DNA from: Roseivirga sp. BDSF3-8
Lineage (GTDB): Bacteria > Bacteroidota > Bacteroidia > Cytophagales > Cyclobacteriaceae
Reading direction: 5' to 3'
Length of the DNA stretch: 64,000 nucleotides
Assembly: GCF_041449215.1 (NCBI RefSeq)
Contig: NZ_JBGNFV010000001.1
Location: 3,365,001-3,429,000 of the forward strand
How positions within the stretch are numbered: the first letter of the stretch is position 1; each line of letters starts with the position of its first letter. Position numbers and translations under genes: made by a program. Of this stretch, positions 24,743 through 33,259 are shown piece after piece. The notes below the pieces were generated by a model, which was given only the letters and a program-made list of their open reading frames with translations, made no database searches and was not told the origin of the DNA.

Positions 24743-25757
24743 CTTTCAGGTATTGAGCTATTCGGCGCTCCAGAAAGTAGTTGCAGGGGTAGCTGGTCAT
24801 GCCAAACTGCCCGATCGGGTTTACTTCCAGGAAGAAATATTCGCCAGCGGGGGTTACCATGAGGTCTATGGACCCGGTTTTCAGGCCCAGTGACTTCATT
24901 ACTTTTTGCAGCTTACTCCGGATGCGTTCAGGTAAGGTGAACGGGACCGTGCGGTTAGGTTTTTCGTGCTTATACCGCCTGAAATCGGTGGCTGTCTGTG
25001 CATCTTTTTGTGAAAAAATGGCCATTGAGTAATATTCATTCTCAAGAAAAAAACTCCGTATTTCGTACCGCTTAGGGATTTTTTTCTGGAATAAGCTAAG
25101 GCCAAAAGTTTCAGGAAGGGATTGTGCCATTTCTTCCGTTAGCTCTTCTGTATACATTGGCAGCCAGTGGGTGGGTGTATAATACCGGATGGCCGTACGT
25201 ATCGCCTTTGTGACTATCTCCTTGTGTTTGTCCAGAAACTCCAAAAGCACCTGACGCGAGCCTGTAATAAGGGAGGGCGGGACGGAGAGGCCATGTTCCC
25301 TGGCGGTATCGAGTACTATATCCTTATTAATGCCGGTGGCTGAGGCATGATCGCTTAGCCAGGGCACAGCCTTGAGTTTATGATGCAGGTATTCAATTAC
25401 AGCGTCATTTTCTCTTTTAAGGAATTTGGCTGATTCCTCTTCCAGTGCCTTATCCTCTGCGGATAAGGCAGGCTTATCTATCTGCCAGTTGCCTCTTCTA
25501 TACCAATAGGACTTTATGGATTTAAGTGGTAACTGCCGGCCGTCCATTTGCAGAAAGACCTCGCCATCTTCTACATGACTCAGGCTTACTGCCTGTTCAG
25601 CTTCATTGATTCTAATTGGTTCTTCATTGTAGTTTAGCAACCATCGCATCACTTCCGTGGTGTTGGGGTCCTGATCTATGGACATGATCAGAATGGGGCT
25701 TTTTGCCATAGACACATAGGGGTTATGGATAAAGCTTGGAGGCTTTATCTCAGACAC
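24732..25757 (-). CDS. gwsG: grasp-with-spasm system ATP-grasp peptide ligase
   Basis: A 341-residue ATP-grasp enzyme of the family that makes omega-ester or amide crosslinks in graspetides, activating Asp/Glu side chains as acyl phosphates. Seen: SYWYRRGNW at residues 83-91 (conserved N-terminal precursor/nucleotide region), NKDIVLDTAREHGLSVPPSL 144-163, FQKKIPKRYEIR 223-234, and the metal-binding end GSIDLMVTP..FFLEVNPIGQ with Asp298, Glu311 and Asn313. Cysteine 325 and YFLERRIA follow the typical end of microviridin-type ligases. A shorter start at Met17 is possible. It is 28 bases after precursor A1 and overlaps the small gene by 11. Very confident. Confidence 0.95.
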   Translation of the reverse strand: MSEIKPPSFIHNPYVSMAKSPILIMSIDQDPNTTEVMRWLLNYNEEPIRINEAEQAVSLSHVEDGEVFLQMDGRQLPLKSIKSYWYRRGNWQIDKPALSAEDKALEEESAKFLKRENDAVIEYLHHKLKAVPWLSDHASATGINKDIVLDTAREHGLSVPPSLITGSRQVLLEFLDKHKEIVTKAIRTAIRYYTPTHWLPMYTEELTEEMAQSLPETFGLSLFQKKIPKRYEIRSFFLENEYYSMAIFSQKDAQTATDFRRYKHEKPNRTVPFTLPERIRSKLQKVMKSLGLKTGSIDLMVTPAGEYFFLEVNPIGQFGMTSYPCNYFLERRIAQYLKDGK

Positions 25758-25785
25758 TACCGGTATAATATATCAAACCAGGGGG

Positions 25786-25956
25786 TTAGTCTTCAATGCA
25801 TTGAACATCAGACTGTAGTGTGCCGTCAGGTAGCACCTCATTTGTAGTGACAAACATGTATGTGGGAAGGGTGATACCAATACTGGTGGCGCCACCAGTA
25901 AGTTTTGCGGGGGAGTTATTCAGTAAGAAGGTGTTTATGTTTTCTAGTTTTTTCAT
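25786..25956 (-). CDS. gwsA: grasp-with-spasm precursor peptide A1
   Basis: A 56-residue peptide. Seen: MKKLENINTFLLNNSPAKL leader, TGG at residues 20-22 and a core beginning GATSIGITLPTYMF with Ser/Thr at 24, 25, 29, 32, 37, 38, 46, 49 and acids at 40, 44, 50, 55 and 56; one Cys near the end (VQCIED). The acid-rich C-terminus and upstream Thr suit side-chain ester crosslinks. It is first in the operon and directly follows the promoter at 25985-26015. It was recognised from reading the minus strand upstream of the ligase. Confidence 0.88.
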   Translation of the reverse strand: MKKLENINTFLLNNSPAKLTGGATSIGITLPTYMFVTTNEVLPDGTLQSDVQCIED

Positions 25957-25984
25957 CTTTCGTGGTTTTCATAGTTTGGTTCTA

Positions 25985-26015
25985 TGAAAATACGAGTATG
26001 ATGTGAAAAGCCAAA
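25985..26015 (-). promoter_or_regulatory. promoter of the gws operon (TTTG-N19-TATTTTCA)
   Basis: On the minus strand TTTG (26015-26012) is separated by exactly 19 bases from TATTTTCA (25992-25985), which matches the Bacteroidota primary-sigma promoter TTTG-N19-TAnnTTTG in all but the last two bases. The start of transcription would be ~8 bases further and ~20 bases before the A1 start codon at 25956. Confidence 0.65.
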
Positions 26016-26040
26016 AAATATACTGAAAAGTTTAGTTTAT

Positions 26041-26541
26041 TTAAACCAACCATTTGCTCATTGCGGGGTAGGCCTCATTTGTGGTCATGTCACGCCACGC
26101 CAGTACGGGGACGCCTACATACCGGCCTTCCCTGAAGTTTTGGAGGAAGTTGTCAGAAGAACCGCGATATCCTTCTTGGTGGAATACTTCTGCAGGATCT
26201 ATACCAATGTGCAGGGCGGCGGCGTATGACCATGCAATAGCGGCCATCTCGAGACTATCTGGTGCCATGCCTGGCCCTGGCTCCAGATCGCCCGTGGCCT
26301 CCGCACGGCGGTCTGGCTCCATCATGGCCAGGTGACCGGCTTCATGCAGCAGATCTCCCGGATAGGTTAGCCTGGACTCATCGATAAGAATACTGCCTTT
26401 TTCGATATGAATACCCGGTAGGAATGTACTGTCTGGCAGTGAGGCTTGGCGCACACTTATACCTATCTGCTGCAGAAAAGCGGCTATTTTCAGCGTTAGT
26501 GGATGCTGAAATGATGTGTTAGAAGTGCTTGACCCAGTCAT
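26041..26541 (-). CDS. hypothetical protein with HExxH motif
   Basis: A 166-residue protein of unknown family. Seen: LLHEAGHLAMM at about residues 65-75, an HExxH zinc-binding motif, and a possible third ligand Glu in LEMAAIAWSYAAA ~30 residues on. The N-terminus (FLQQIGISVRQASLPDSTFLPGIHIEKGSILIDESRL) resembles ImmA/IrrE-like small metallopeptidase layouts. No signal peptide is evident. It overlaps the upstream secreted protein by 23 bases in another frame and lies directly upstream of the gws promoter. Catalytic function is inference. Confidence 0.65.
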   Translation of the reverse strand: MTGSSTSNTSFQHPLTLKIAAFLQQIGISVRQASLPDSTFLPGIHIEKGSILIDESRLTYPGDLLHEAGHLAMMEPDRRAEATGDLEPGPGMAPDSLEMAAIAWSYAAALHIGIDPAEVFHQEGYRGSSDNFLQNFREGRYVGVPVLAWRDMTTNEAYPAMSKWLV

Positions 26542-26986
26542 CGGACGAAGAAACGCTTAATTCATTGCCCCGGACAAGGATATAGTCCATTATTACCTCT
26601 TCGCGGCAGCCCTGGAAGCTGGTTTTTTGGCTCACCGCTTTTAAGATAACAGGGTAGGAGAGGCCGTACTGCCTGTCATAGCGAAATACACTCCCGTCCT
26701 CATTGGCCATGAAGCCCCACTCTATACTGATAGGGCCCGGTACGCACTCTTCTAAGGGATAGACAAAGTAATCATACACGTAGGTGCCGGTTCCATCTGC
26801 CTTTAGCTCCAGGTAGCCACCGTTTCTACCTTGATATTTTCCCAGAAAGCGGGAAGGTACTTTGATAGTGGTAAGCACAGGCTCATCACGGTAAGTAAAG
26901 GTGCGTGTAGGATTATTGGATATGAACCCGCTGGCGGTAAGTCCTGCCAGGGCCAAAACAGCTATAAAAAAGGTAATCGGCTTCAT
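26519..26986 (-). CDS. hypothetical secreted protein
   Basis: A 155-residue protein with an N-terminal signal (MKPITFFIAVLALAGLTASG) but no lipobox Cys, so probably periplasmic. The mature portion is a beta-rich small domain (FLGKYQGRNGGYLELKADGTGTYVYDYF), the 'product-of-lipid-or-sugar-binding' style of Bacteroidota secreted hypotheticals, with two Cys (LEECVPG and QGCREEV) that could form a disulfide. It overlaps the next gene by 23 bases, so they are co-translated. Confidence 0.65.
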   Translation of the reverse strand: MKPITFFIAVLALAGLTASGFISNNPTRTFTYRDEPVLTTIKVPSRFLGKYQGRNGGYLELKADGTGTYVYDYFVYPLEECVPGPISIEWGFMANEDGSVFRYDRQYGLSYPVILKAVSQKTSFQGCREEVIMDYILVRGNELSVSSSDDWVKHF

Positions 26987-27047
26987 GCCCTAAAGGTAAG
27001 CCCTTAGCTACCATAATAGTGGTGCTATTTTTCGTCATTTCTTACAA

Positions 27048-27758
27048 CTAAAATAAGGATCCCTGGCTTCCCTGCTGTGTATTTACAGGCTCTATGACTG
27101 ATTCGTTGTTTTTACGGGGGCTGTTTACTTCTGTGCTCACCGGGTAGTAGTCCATTCTCTTGCCATCGTAGCCGTCCAGCAGCGCCTGGATATCGTCGTC
27201 ATTCAGGCCGTCACTGAGCCAGGCCTCTCGGTGACCGGCCTCTAGTATTACTGGCATGCGGTCGTGTATATGGGCTATGTTTTTTGGGGGCTGGGTGGTG
27301 ATAATACTGAAAGATCTTACGACTTCGCCGGTGTGCTTATCGTGCCATTCGTCCCAGATACCTGCAAATGCAAATAACTCCTGATCAGTCGGGAATATCC
27401 GGTAAGGCTGCTTAGTCTTTTTATCCCCCAGCTTTTGCCATTCGTAGTATCCGTCTGCCAGTACCAGGCAGCGCTTTTTTTTGGCTGCGGTTTTAAAGGC
27501 AGGCTTCTCGAGGATGGTCTCCCGCCTGGCGTTGATCATCTTATAGCCTATCTTTTCGTCTTTGGCCCAGAAGGGGATCAGTCCCCAGCGATAAGAAACT
27601 ATGTCTTTCGGGGTTTCATTAGCAATAACCGGCAGGTTCATGCTTGGTGCAGCATTGTAAACCGGCTCGAACTCAAAGGTGAAGGTAGCTCCTAAGGATT
27701 CCTTGAGGGCTTTTTCTACTGTTTTTTGTATTTTTGAAATACTGTATCTGCCACACAT
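27048..27758 (-). CDS. SRAP-domain protein (SOS response-associated peptidase, YedK/HMCES)
   Basis: A 236-residue protein beginning MCGRYS: after Met removal Cys2 becomes the N-terminal nucleophile that crosslinks abasic sites in single-stranded DNA, as in YedK/HMCES. Seen: NARRET and GYYEW, both of the active-site region, the conserved FAGIWDEWHD and a terminal RMPVIL block with His in AHIHDRMP. The length is normal. It protects stalled forks at abasic sites. A divergent hypothetical gene starts 64 bases away (27823). Confidence 0.93.
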   Translation of the reverse strand: MCGRYSISKIQKTVEKALKESLGATFTFEFEPVYNAAPSMNLPVIANETPKDIVSYRWGLIPFWAKDEKIGYKMINARRETILEKPAFKTAAKKKRCLVLADGYYEWQKLGDKKTKQPYRIFPTDQELFAFAGIWDEWHDKHTGEVVRSFSIITTQPPKNIAHIHDRMPVILEAGHREAWLSDGLNDDDIQALLDGYDGKRMDYYPVSTEVNSPRKNNESVIEPVNTQQGSQGSLF

Positions 27759-27822
27759 ACTTGAGAGGATAACGTGTATTAAATGTACAAAAAACCCGCC
27801 TCTTCTGTTTATTTATTTGATT

Positions 27823-28146
27823 ATGAGCTCACACTCTCACCACCCGGAGAAGCTAAATGAAAGCATTTTGTTGCTGAACAAGCACTTTGACCTTGAAAAC
27901 GACCGTGCCCTGCCCATTCAAGTGGATATGGGAGAGCTGCGAAGCCGGCTGAGCGCGATCATTGGCTGGTACCTGGATAATGATCTGGAAAAGCTAATGC
28001 ATATAATGTACAGGGTAGATGTGGAAGAGAGGGTATTCAGCGGTATATTGACTTCCTCGCCACCTGGTAAAATTGCGGCAGAGTTAGCTGATGTGGTTTT
28101 GGAGAGAGAGTGGCAAAAGGCTGAAACCAGGCTTAAGTATAGATAA
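27823..28146 (+). CDS. conserved hypothetical protein
   Basis: About 107 residues from the ATG at 27823 (MSSHSHHPEKLNES), chosen because the frame's upstream part runs antisense to the SRAP gene. I do not recognise the family. It is helical, with a LDNDLEKLMHIMYRVDVEERVF segment and a basic C-terminus; no membrane segment. It is divergent from the SRAP gene, so the two may share a regulatory region of 64 bases. Confidence 0.6.
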   Translation: MSSHSHHPEKLNESILLLNKHFDLENDRALPIQVDMGELRSRLSAIIGWYLDNDLEKLMHIMYRVDVEERVFSGILTSSPPGKIAAELADVVLEREWQKAETRLKYR

Positions 28147-28250
28147 GCCAGGCGTAAGGTGAAAAACGATAACCACAGATTAATCGGGTTTTCCTATTAA
28201 ATCCGTTTGGCCTGCCGGCTTCGTAGTATAATTAAGCAAATCAAGAAACT

Positions 28251-28817
28251 ATGCCTCTGACAAAAGAAGTGACTGCTCCGGTTTTTAATCTTACAGATAT
28301 TTTTGGCAGGCAAATAAACCTGGAAGAATACGCTGATAAGAAAGTGTTTATTGGATTTTTCAGACATGCAGGCTGCCCGTTTTGTAACCTGCGTGTGCAT
28401 GCTCTTGCAAAAATGCGTGATGAGCTGATAGAAAACGGGATGGAAATGATCTATTTTTTCGAATCAGGCAAAGATATTTTATTGCGCAGTTCATTTCACC
28501 GGGAAGTAAACCCAATCCCTATTATCTCTGACCCGGATAAGAAGTGGTACGGGGCTTATGGCCTGGAAGAGTCTGGCAAAGGTAGCGCAGTTGGTCACCT
28601 TAAGTATTTTGTCCAGTCGGCCATCAATGCCAAGGCTAAAGGGCTGCCGGTACACCCTATGAAAGACGGGGAAAGTATTAAAACCATGCCTGCGGAGTTT
28701 TTGCTGGGGCCGGGGCTGGTAGTTAAAGATTTTCATTACAGCGGGGAGCTGAAAGACAGGCTTGACTTTGATGCGATCAGGGAGTTTTCCACCGCCAGTC
28801 CTTCAGTAAAGGCATAG
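28251..28817 (+). CDS. AhpC/TSA_2 peroxiredoxin-like protein
   Basis: A 188-residue thioredoxin-fold protein. Seen: F-F-R-H-A-G-C-P-F-C around residues 37-46 (a CPFC redox pair), IISDPDKKWYGAYGL and a long C-terminal extension with EFLLGPGLVVKDFHYS. This is the peroxiredoxin-like (AhpC-TSA_2) family; the CxxC layout makes a disulfide oxidoreductase or peroxidase role likely but not proven. Monocistronic; it converges on fbp, and the terminator at 28836-28862 serves both. Confidence 0.8.
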   Translation: MPLTKEVTAPVFNLTDIFGRQINLEEYADKKVFIGFFRHAGCPFCNLRVHALAKMRDELIENGMEMIYFFESGKDILLRSSFHREVNPIPIISDPDKKWYGAYGLEESGKGSAVGHLKYFVQSAINAKAKGLPVHPMKDGESIKTMPAEFLLGPGLVVKDFHYSGELKDRLDFDAIREFSTASPSVKA

Positions 28818-28835
28818 AAGGAGAGGAATAAAAAA

Positions 28836-28862
28836 AGGGCTGGTACAAACCTGCCCTCTTTC
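28836..28862. terminator. shared terminator between peroxiredoxin-like gene and fbp
   Basis: AGGGCTGG, six-base loop, CCTGCCCT with one mismatch; a run of seven A at its left makes a U-run for the minus strand (fbp), while CTCTTTCTC on the right is a weak tract for the plus strand. Confidence 0.65.
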
Positions 28863-28900
28863 TCAATTGCTTACGATCGATACATTTACACTTTAAGTTC

Positions 28901-29938
28901 TTATGCGGTTTTCATCTGTGTTTTTTTGCCCTTACTGATGGCATCATTGCGGACGAATTCCATAGCCTTTTCGACCATTTTAGGCGATCCGATAAAGAGG
29001 GGTACTCTTTGGTGAAGTTCTGTAGGTTCTACTTCCAGTATACGTCTGTGGCCATCTGTGGCCATGCCGCCGGCTTGTTCAACGATAAAGGCCAGGGCAT
29101 TGCACTCATACATAAGTCTGAGTTTGCCCTTGGGGCTTTTGGTGCTGCGTGGATAGATGTAAATTCCGCCTTTGAGCAGGTTACGGTGAAAGTCTGCCAC
29201 CAGTGAGCCTATATAGCGGCCGCTAAATTGACATTCTTTACATTCCTGTACGTAATCACGTATAGGCTGATCAAATAGATCCCAGCTGCCCTCGTTTATA
29301 GAAAAAATCTTTCCGTCTTTGGGCGTGGTAATGTTCTGATGAGATAGGAAAAACTCCCCAAGGCTGGGTTCATAGGTGAAGCCATTGACACCGTGGCCGG
29401 TAGTATAGACCAGCATGGTGCTGGAGCCGTACAATATGTAGCCTGCGGCAACCTGTTCGGTACCTTTCTGCAGGACATCCTCTTCTGTAATCGGTCCGCC
29501 CACAGGTGATATTCTTCTGAATACACTAAAGATGGTGCCGATTGATACGTTTACGTCAATGTTGGATGAACCATCCAGCGGGTCCATGGCTACTACGTAG
29601 CGCCCGCTATGGTTTCCAAGATCGATTATTTTTTCTTCTTCTTCAGAGATGATGGCACATACCTCACCGCCATTTCGGAGGGCGCGGGTAAAGCGGATAT
29701 CAGCGATCACATCCAGCTTCTGCTGTTCCTCTCCCTGCACATTAGTAGCGCCGAATGCACCACCTATTCCCAATAGTCCTGAGCGGCTTATCTCACGGTT
29801 AATGATCTTGCCCGCCAAGGCTATATCCCTGAGTAGCTGACTAAGCTCACCGGTCGCGTAGGGGAAATCGTCTTGCTTGCGTTTTATGAACCGATCTAAC
29901 GTGGTTCCTACCGGTAAACCCAGATTATTACTGTCCAT
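28901..29938 (-). CDS. fbp: fructose-1,6-bisphosphatase class I
   Basis: About 345 residues from the ATG at 29938; an in-frame ATG at 30028 would overlap the divergent lysC and is rejected. It dephosphorylates fructose-1,6-bisphosphate in gluconeogenesis. Seen: [20 protein letters not shown] at residues 119-138 (metal and substrate site), [33 protein letters not shown] and [17 protein letters not shown]. These are class I signatures and the length is normal. Monocistronic, divergent from lysC with a gap of ~95 bases. Confidence 0.95.
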   Translation of the reverse strand: MDSNNLGLPVGTTLDRFIKRKQDDFPYATGELSQLLRDIALAGKIINREISRSGLLGIGGAFGATNVQGEEQQKLDVIADIRFTRALRNGGEVCAIISEEEEKIIDLGNHSGRYVVAMDPLDGSSNIDVNVSIGTIFSVFRRISPVGGPITEEDVLQKGTEQVAAGYILYGSSTMLVYTTGHGVNGFTYEPSLGEFFLSHQNITTPKDGKIFSINEGSWDLFDQPIRDYVQECKECQFSGRYIGSLVADFHRNLLKGGIYIYPRSTKSPKGKLRLMYECNALAFIVEQAGGMATDGHRRILEVEPTELHQRVPLFIGSPKMVEKAMEFVRNDAISKGKKTQMKTA

Positions 29939-30033
29939 CTGATGTGTTATTTTGATACCTTCATCTATATTAAAAAATTGCCCAAGCAATAATATGCGAA
30001 ATTTGGCATTTAAATCGTTTGCATGCAAGTATT

Positions 30034-31317
30034 ATGAAGATTTTTAAGTTTGGAGGTGCCAGCGTAAAAGACGCTTCCGCAGTGCAGAATGTGGCTCAAA
30101 TCCTTGATAGATACCGCAATGATCGAGTTGTAGTGGTAATATCTGCCATGGGAAAAACGACAAATGCACTTGAAAAGGTACTAGCATTATTCTATGAAAA
30201 AAATGACTGGAGCCTTGCTCTCCGGGAAATACGGGAGTTTCATGACCGGATAGTGGATGATTTATTCGGGGAGAAAAACCCTCAGCAATTACGGGAACGC
30301 CTGGCCGGTATTTTTGAAGAGGTGGTGCGCTACCTGTCTAAAGCTGGTAACTTTGTGCCTGATGAGATATATGATAAGGTTATCTCAGTAGGAGAGCTGG
30401 TGTCCACCACTATTGTAGAATCATATTTAGACGAAAAAGAGTATTCCACGTGCTGGCTGGATGCCCGCCGCCTTGTGCGCACGGACAGCCGCTTCAGAAA
30501 TGCACGTGTGGACTGGGAGATAACGCGCAGGCATGTCCGTATGGAGGTTGAGCGGCGGCCGGATACGCGTTTATTTATAACTCAGGGGTTTATCGGCAGC
30601 GACCATCGCGGGCGTACGGTTACGCTCGGCCGGGAAGGCTCGGACTATACTGCTGCTATTATGGCCAACTGCCTGGATGCCGAGTCGGTTACGATTTGGA
30701 AAGACGTGCCGGGTATACTCAATGGCGACCCGAAACTGGTGAGAAACACCCTTTTATATAAAGAGCTGCCTTACCGTGAAGCGGCCGAGATGACCTATTA
30801 CGGGGCTTCGGTCATCCATCCGAAGACGATCAGGCCACTGGGGGAAAAGAATATTCCTCTCTACGTTCGTTCGTTTATCAATTATGAAGAGCCTGGTACG
30901 GTCATTCATGACTGCCAGGTGGAAAATCTGGCACCGGCGGTGATATTCAAATTCAGGCAGGTACTGCTTACTTTCAGCATGCCTAACTTTACCTTTATCA
31001 ATGAGAAGCATCTTACCCTGATCTTTCATGCGCTGGATACTTTTGATATACGGCTAAATGTGATGCAGAACTCGGCTGTCTCCATTAGTATATGCGCGGA
31101 TTACCGGCCTGGCAAGCTCAAAGAACTTTTGCAACATCTGGGAAATGACTTTCAGGTCAAATACAACCTGGATGTGAACCTGGTTACTATCAAGAACTTT
31201 ACCGAGGAGGTACTTGCAGGCGTAATAGCCGATCTGAACCCGGAGGATGAACTATTATTGGAACAGCGCAGCCGTAACAATGTCCATCTAATTGTGCAGC
31301 CTGCCGTGTCTGTTTAG
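30034..31317 (+). CDS. lysC: aspartate kinase
   Basis: About 427 residues from the ATG at 30034 (MKIFKFGGASVKDA). It phosphorylates aspartate at the start of lysine, threonine and methionine synthesis. Seen: KFGGASV at residues 4-10, SAMGKTTNALE, TLGREGSDYTAAI, VTIWKDVPGILNGDP, then the C-terminal ACT region from about 305 (LLTFSMPNFTFINEKHLTLIF), though the second ACT is hard to see. No homoserine dehydrogenase fusion, so it is monofunctional. The next gene menA follows after 23 bases, which suggests co-transcription. Confidence 0.94.
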   Translation: MKIFKFGGASVKDASAVQNVAQILDRYRNDRVVVVISAMGKTTNALEKVLALFYEKNDWSLALREIREFHDRIVDDLFGEKNPQQLRERLAGIFEEVVRYLSKAGNFVPDEIYDKVISVGELVSTTIVESYLDEKEYSTCWLDARRLVRTDSRFRNARVDWEITRRHVRMEVERRPDTRLFITQGFIGSDHRGRTVTLGREGSDYTAAIMANCLDAESVTIWKDVPGILNGDPKLVRNTLLYKELPYREAAEMTYYGASVIHPKTIRPLGEKNIPLYVRSFINYEEPGTVIHDCQVENLAPAVIFKFRQVLLTFSMPNFTFINEKHLTLIFHALDTFDIRLNVMQNSAVSISICADYRPGKLKELLQHLGNDFQVKYNLDVNLVTIKNFTEEVLAGVIADLNPEDELLLEQRSRNNVHLIVQPAVSV

Positions 31318-31340
31318 ACACTATTGGCTATTTTTGAAGT

Positions 31341-32273
31341 GTGAACACTAAGTCCGACACCCATGTACCTCAGGGTAAACTTCAAGCCTGGCTATATGCT
31401 GCCCGTTTGAGGACCCTGCCACTTACCCTCTCATGTATTGGGATGGGGAGTTTTCTGGCAGCATTTTATGATACATACCAGCCGGTAGTATTCTGGCTGG
31501 CAGCACTTACTACCTTATTTCTGCAGGTACTCAGCAATCTGGCAAACGATTATGGGGATAGTAAACACGGTGTGGATAGTGAAAGCCGTGAGGGGCCTGC
31601 GCGTGCGGTACAGGCGGGGGTGATTACTCCGGCCGAAATGAAACGTGCCATGTACGTGTTTGCCTTTTTGTCTCTTGCCAGTGGCCTGCTCTTATTATAT
31701 ATGTCTCTGGGGACAGGCTGGGAGGCTTTTCTTTTCTTTTTTGTGCTTGGTCTGGCCTCTATCGGGGCGGCCATTGCTTACACTGCCACCAAAAAACCCT
31801 ACGGATATGCCGGGCTGGGGGACCTTAGTGTACTGGTTTTCTTTGGCCTGGTAGGGGTGGGGGGTACTTATTACCTCCATGCTCAGGATCTTTCCGGCGG
31901 AATCTGGCTGCCGGCTTTAAGCGTCGGCCTTCTTTCCACTGCTGTACTTAATGTAAACAACGTCCGGGATATTGAAAGTGACCGTGCCAGTGGCAAAAAG
32001 AGCGTTCCGGTACGTATCGGAAGGCAGGCGGCAGTCTACTACCATATCTTTCTTCTGGTTACCGCCGCTTGTGCCGCAATTGCTTTTACTCTATTATTTT
32101 ATGAAAGTCCATGGCAGTGGCTTTTTCTACTGTCACTTCCTATGATCTTTATCAATGGGAGAGCCGTAGCCACCCGCAGTCGCGCAGCAGAACTGGATCC
32201 CTATTTGAAGCAGATGGCGCTTACTACCCTGCTTTTCGTTATTACATTTGGCGTTGGCCTGCTGCTGGCATAG
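31341..32273 (+). CDS. menA: 1,4-dihydroxy-2-naphthoate polyprenyltransferase
   Basis: A 310-residue integral membrane prenyltransferase that adds the isoprenoid tail in menaquinone synthesis. Start is GTG (31341). Seen: LANDYGDSKHGVDSESREGP near residue 75 (first Asp-rich motif NDxxDxxxGVDS), NVNNVRDIESDRASGKKSVPVRIG near 210 (second motif), and about eight TM helices. It is UbiA superfamily, MenA subtype. Use of menaquinone agrees with a Bacteroidota host. 23 bases after lysC. Confidence 0.93.
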   Translation: MNTKSDTHVPQGKLQAWLYAARLRTLPLTLSCIGMGSFLAAFYDTYQPVVFWLAALTTLFLQVLSNLANDYGDSKHGVDSESREGPARAVQAGVITPAEMKRAMYVFAFLSLASGLLLLYMSLGTGWEAFLFFFVLGLASIGAAIAYTATKKPYGYAGLGDLSVLVFFGLVGVGGTYYLHAQDLSGGIWLPALSVGLLSTAVLNVNNVRDIESDRASGKKSVPVRIGRQAAVYYHIFLLVTAACAAIAFTLLFYESPWQWLFLLSLPMIFINGRAVATRSRAAELDPYLKQMALTTLLFVITFGVGLLLA

Positions 32274-32415
32274 CCAGGTTTTTAGTGGGCTTAGGATAAT
32301 TTTGCAAATATGATCTAGGTCATAGTTGCCTTATCGGCGCTTCGTTATATTGGTAATACCAAACAGAAAGGCGCTTTGCCTGCTTTTAAATAGTAAACCA
32401 AATACGACAGCATCA

Positions 32416-33255
32416 ATGAAAAAAATAATAGTACCCACCGATTTTTCAGACCAGGCATCATTTGCCCTTGATCTGGCCGCACAGATCGCCCGTCAGAGCG
32501 ATGCTGAAATCACGTTGCTTAATGTGATCGAGCAGCCAGGATCTTCTTTTAACACCATGGGGCAGGTGAGTACCACAGATTCTGATAATGTGTATGTGCT
32601 GGAGATGCTTAAAGCAATGAAGCAAAAGATGGAGGAAACAGCCTCTGATGAGGCCTATGCCGACCTTAATCTGAAGACGGTTGTGCATGTAGGGCATACC
32701 TTTCATACTATTTCTGCTGAAATTGCCGAACGCGGGGCTGACCTTATCATAATGGGAAGCAAGGGAGCTTCCGGTATAGAAGAGGTTCTGATAGGATCTA
32801 ACACAGAGAAAGTGGTGCGTCACTCAAAGGCACCGGTGATCACGGTAAAAAGCCCGGCAAAATTCGATACGATCAAAAATATCGTTTTTGCTACCGACCT
32901 CACCGGTAAGCACCCTCACGTAACGGAAGAGATAGTGAAGCTTCAGAAAATGCTGGGGGCTACCCTGCATATCGTAAAAGTAAATACGCCTACCAATTTC
33001 CAATCTGATCGTGATATTAAAAAGATGATGAAGGAGTTTGTTGATGAGGGCAAGCTTACTGATTATACGCTTAATATCTACAATGATGCGGTAGAAGAGG
33101 ATGGCATTATTTATTTTGCAGATGATATTAATGCTGACCTGATTGCCCTGGGTACGCACGGGCGTACGGGGCTCATGCACCTGCTAAGCGGCAGTGTGGC
33201 TGAGGATGTGGTGAACCATTCCAAACGGCCGGTCTGGACATGCAAAATGCACTGA
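32416..33255 (+). CDS. tandem universal stress protein
   Basis: About 279 residues from the ATG at 32416 (upstream Met at 32326 is in an untranslated-looking tract). Two UspA domains: residues ~1-145 (IIVPTDFSDQASFALDLAAQ and GSKGASGIEEVLIGSNTEKVVRHSKAPV) and ~150-279 (NIVFATDLTG, GTHGRTGLMHLLSGSVAEDVVNHSKRPV). Both end with the ATP-binding G-2x-G-9x-G(S/T) loop, so nucleotide binding is expected. A cytoplasmic stress-response protein; target unknown. It is 4 bases before the SUI1-like gene. Confidence 0.9.
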   Translation: MKKIIVPTDFSDQASFALDLAAQIARQSDAEITLLNVIEQPGSSFNTMGQVSTTDSDNVYVLEMLKAMKQKMEETASDEAYADLNLKTVVHVGHTFHTISAEIAERGADLIIMGSKGASGIEEVLIGSNTEKVVRHSKAPVITVKSPAKFDTIKNIVFATDLTGKHPHVTEEIVKLQKMLGATLHIVKVNTPTNFQSDRDIKKMMKEFVDEGKLTDYTLNIYNDAVEEDGIIYFADDINADLIALGTHGRTGLMHLLSGSVAEDVVNHSKRPVWTCKMH

Positions 33256-33259
33256 TAGT

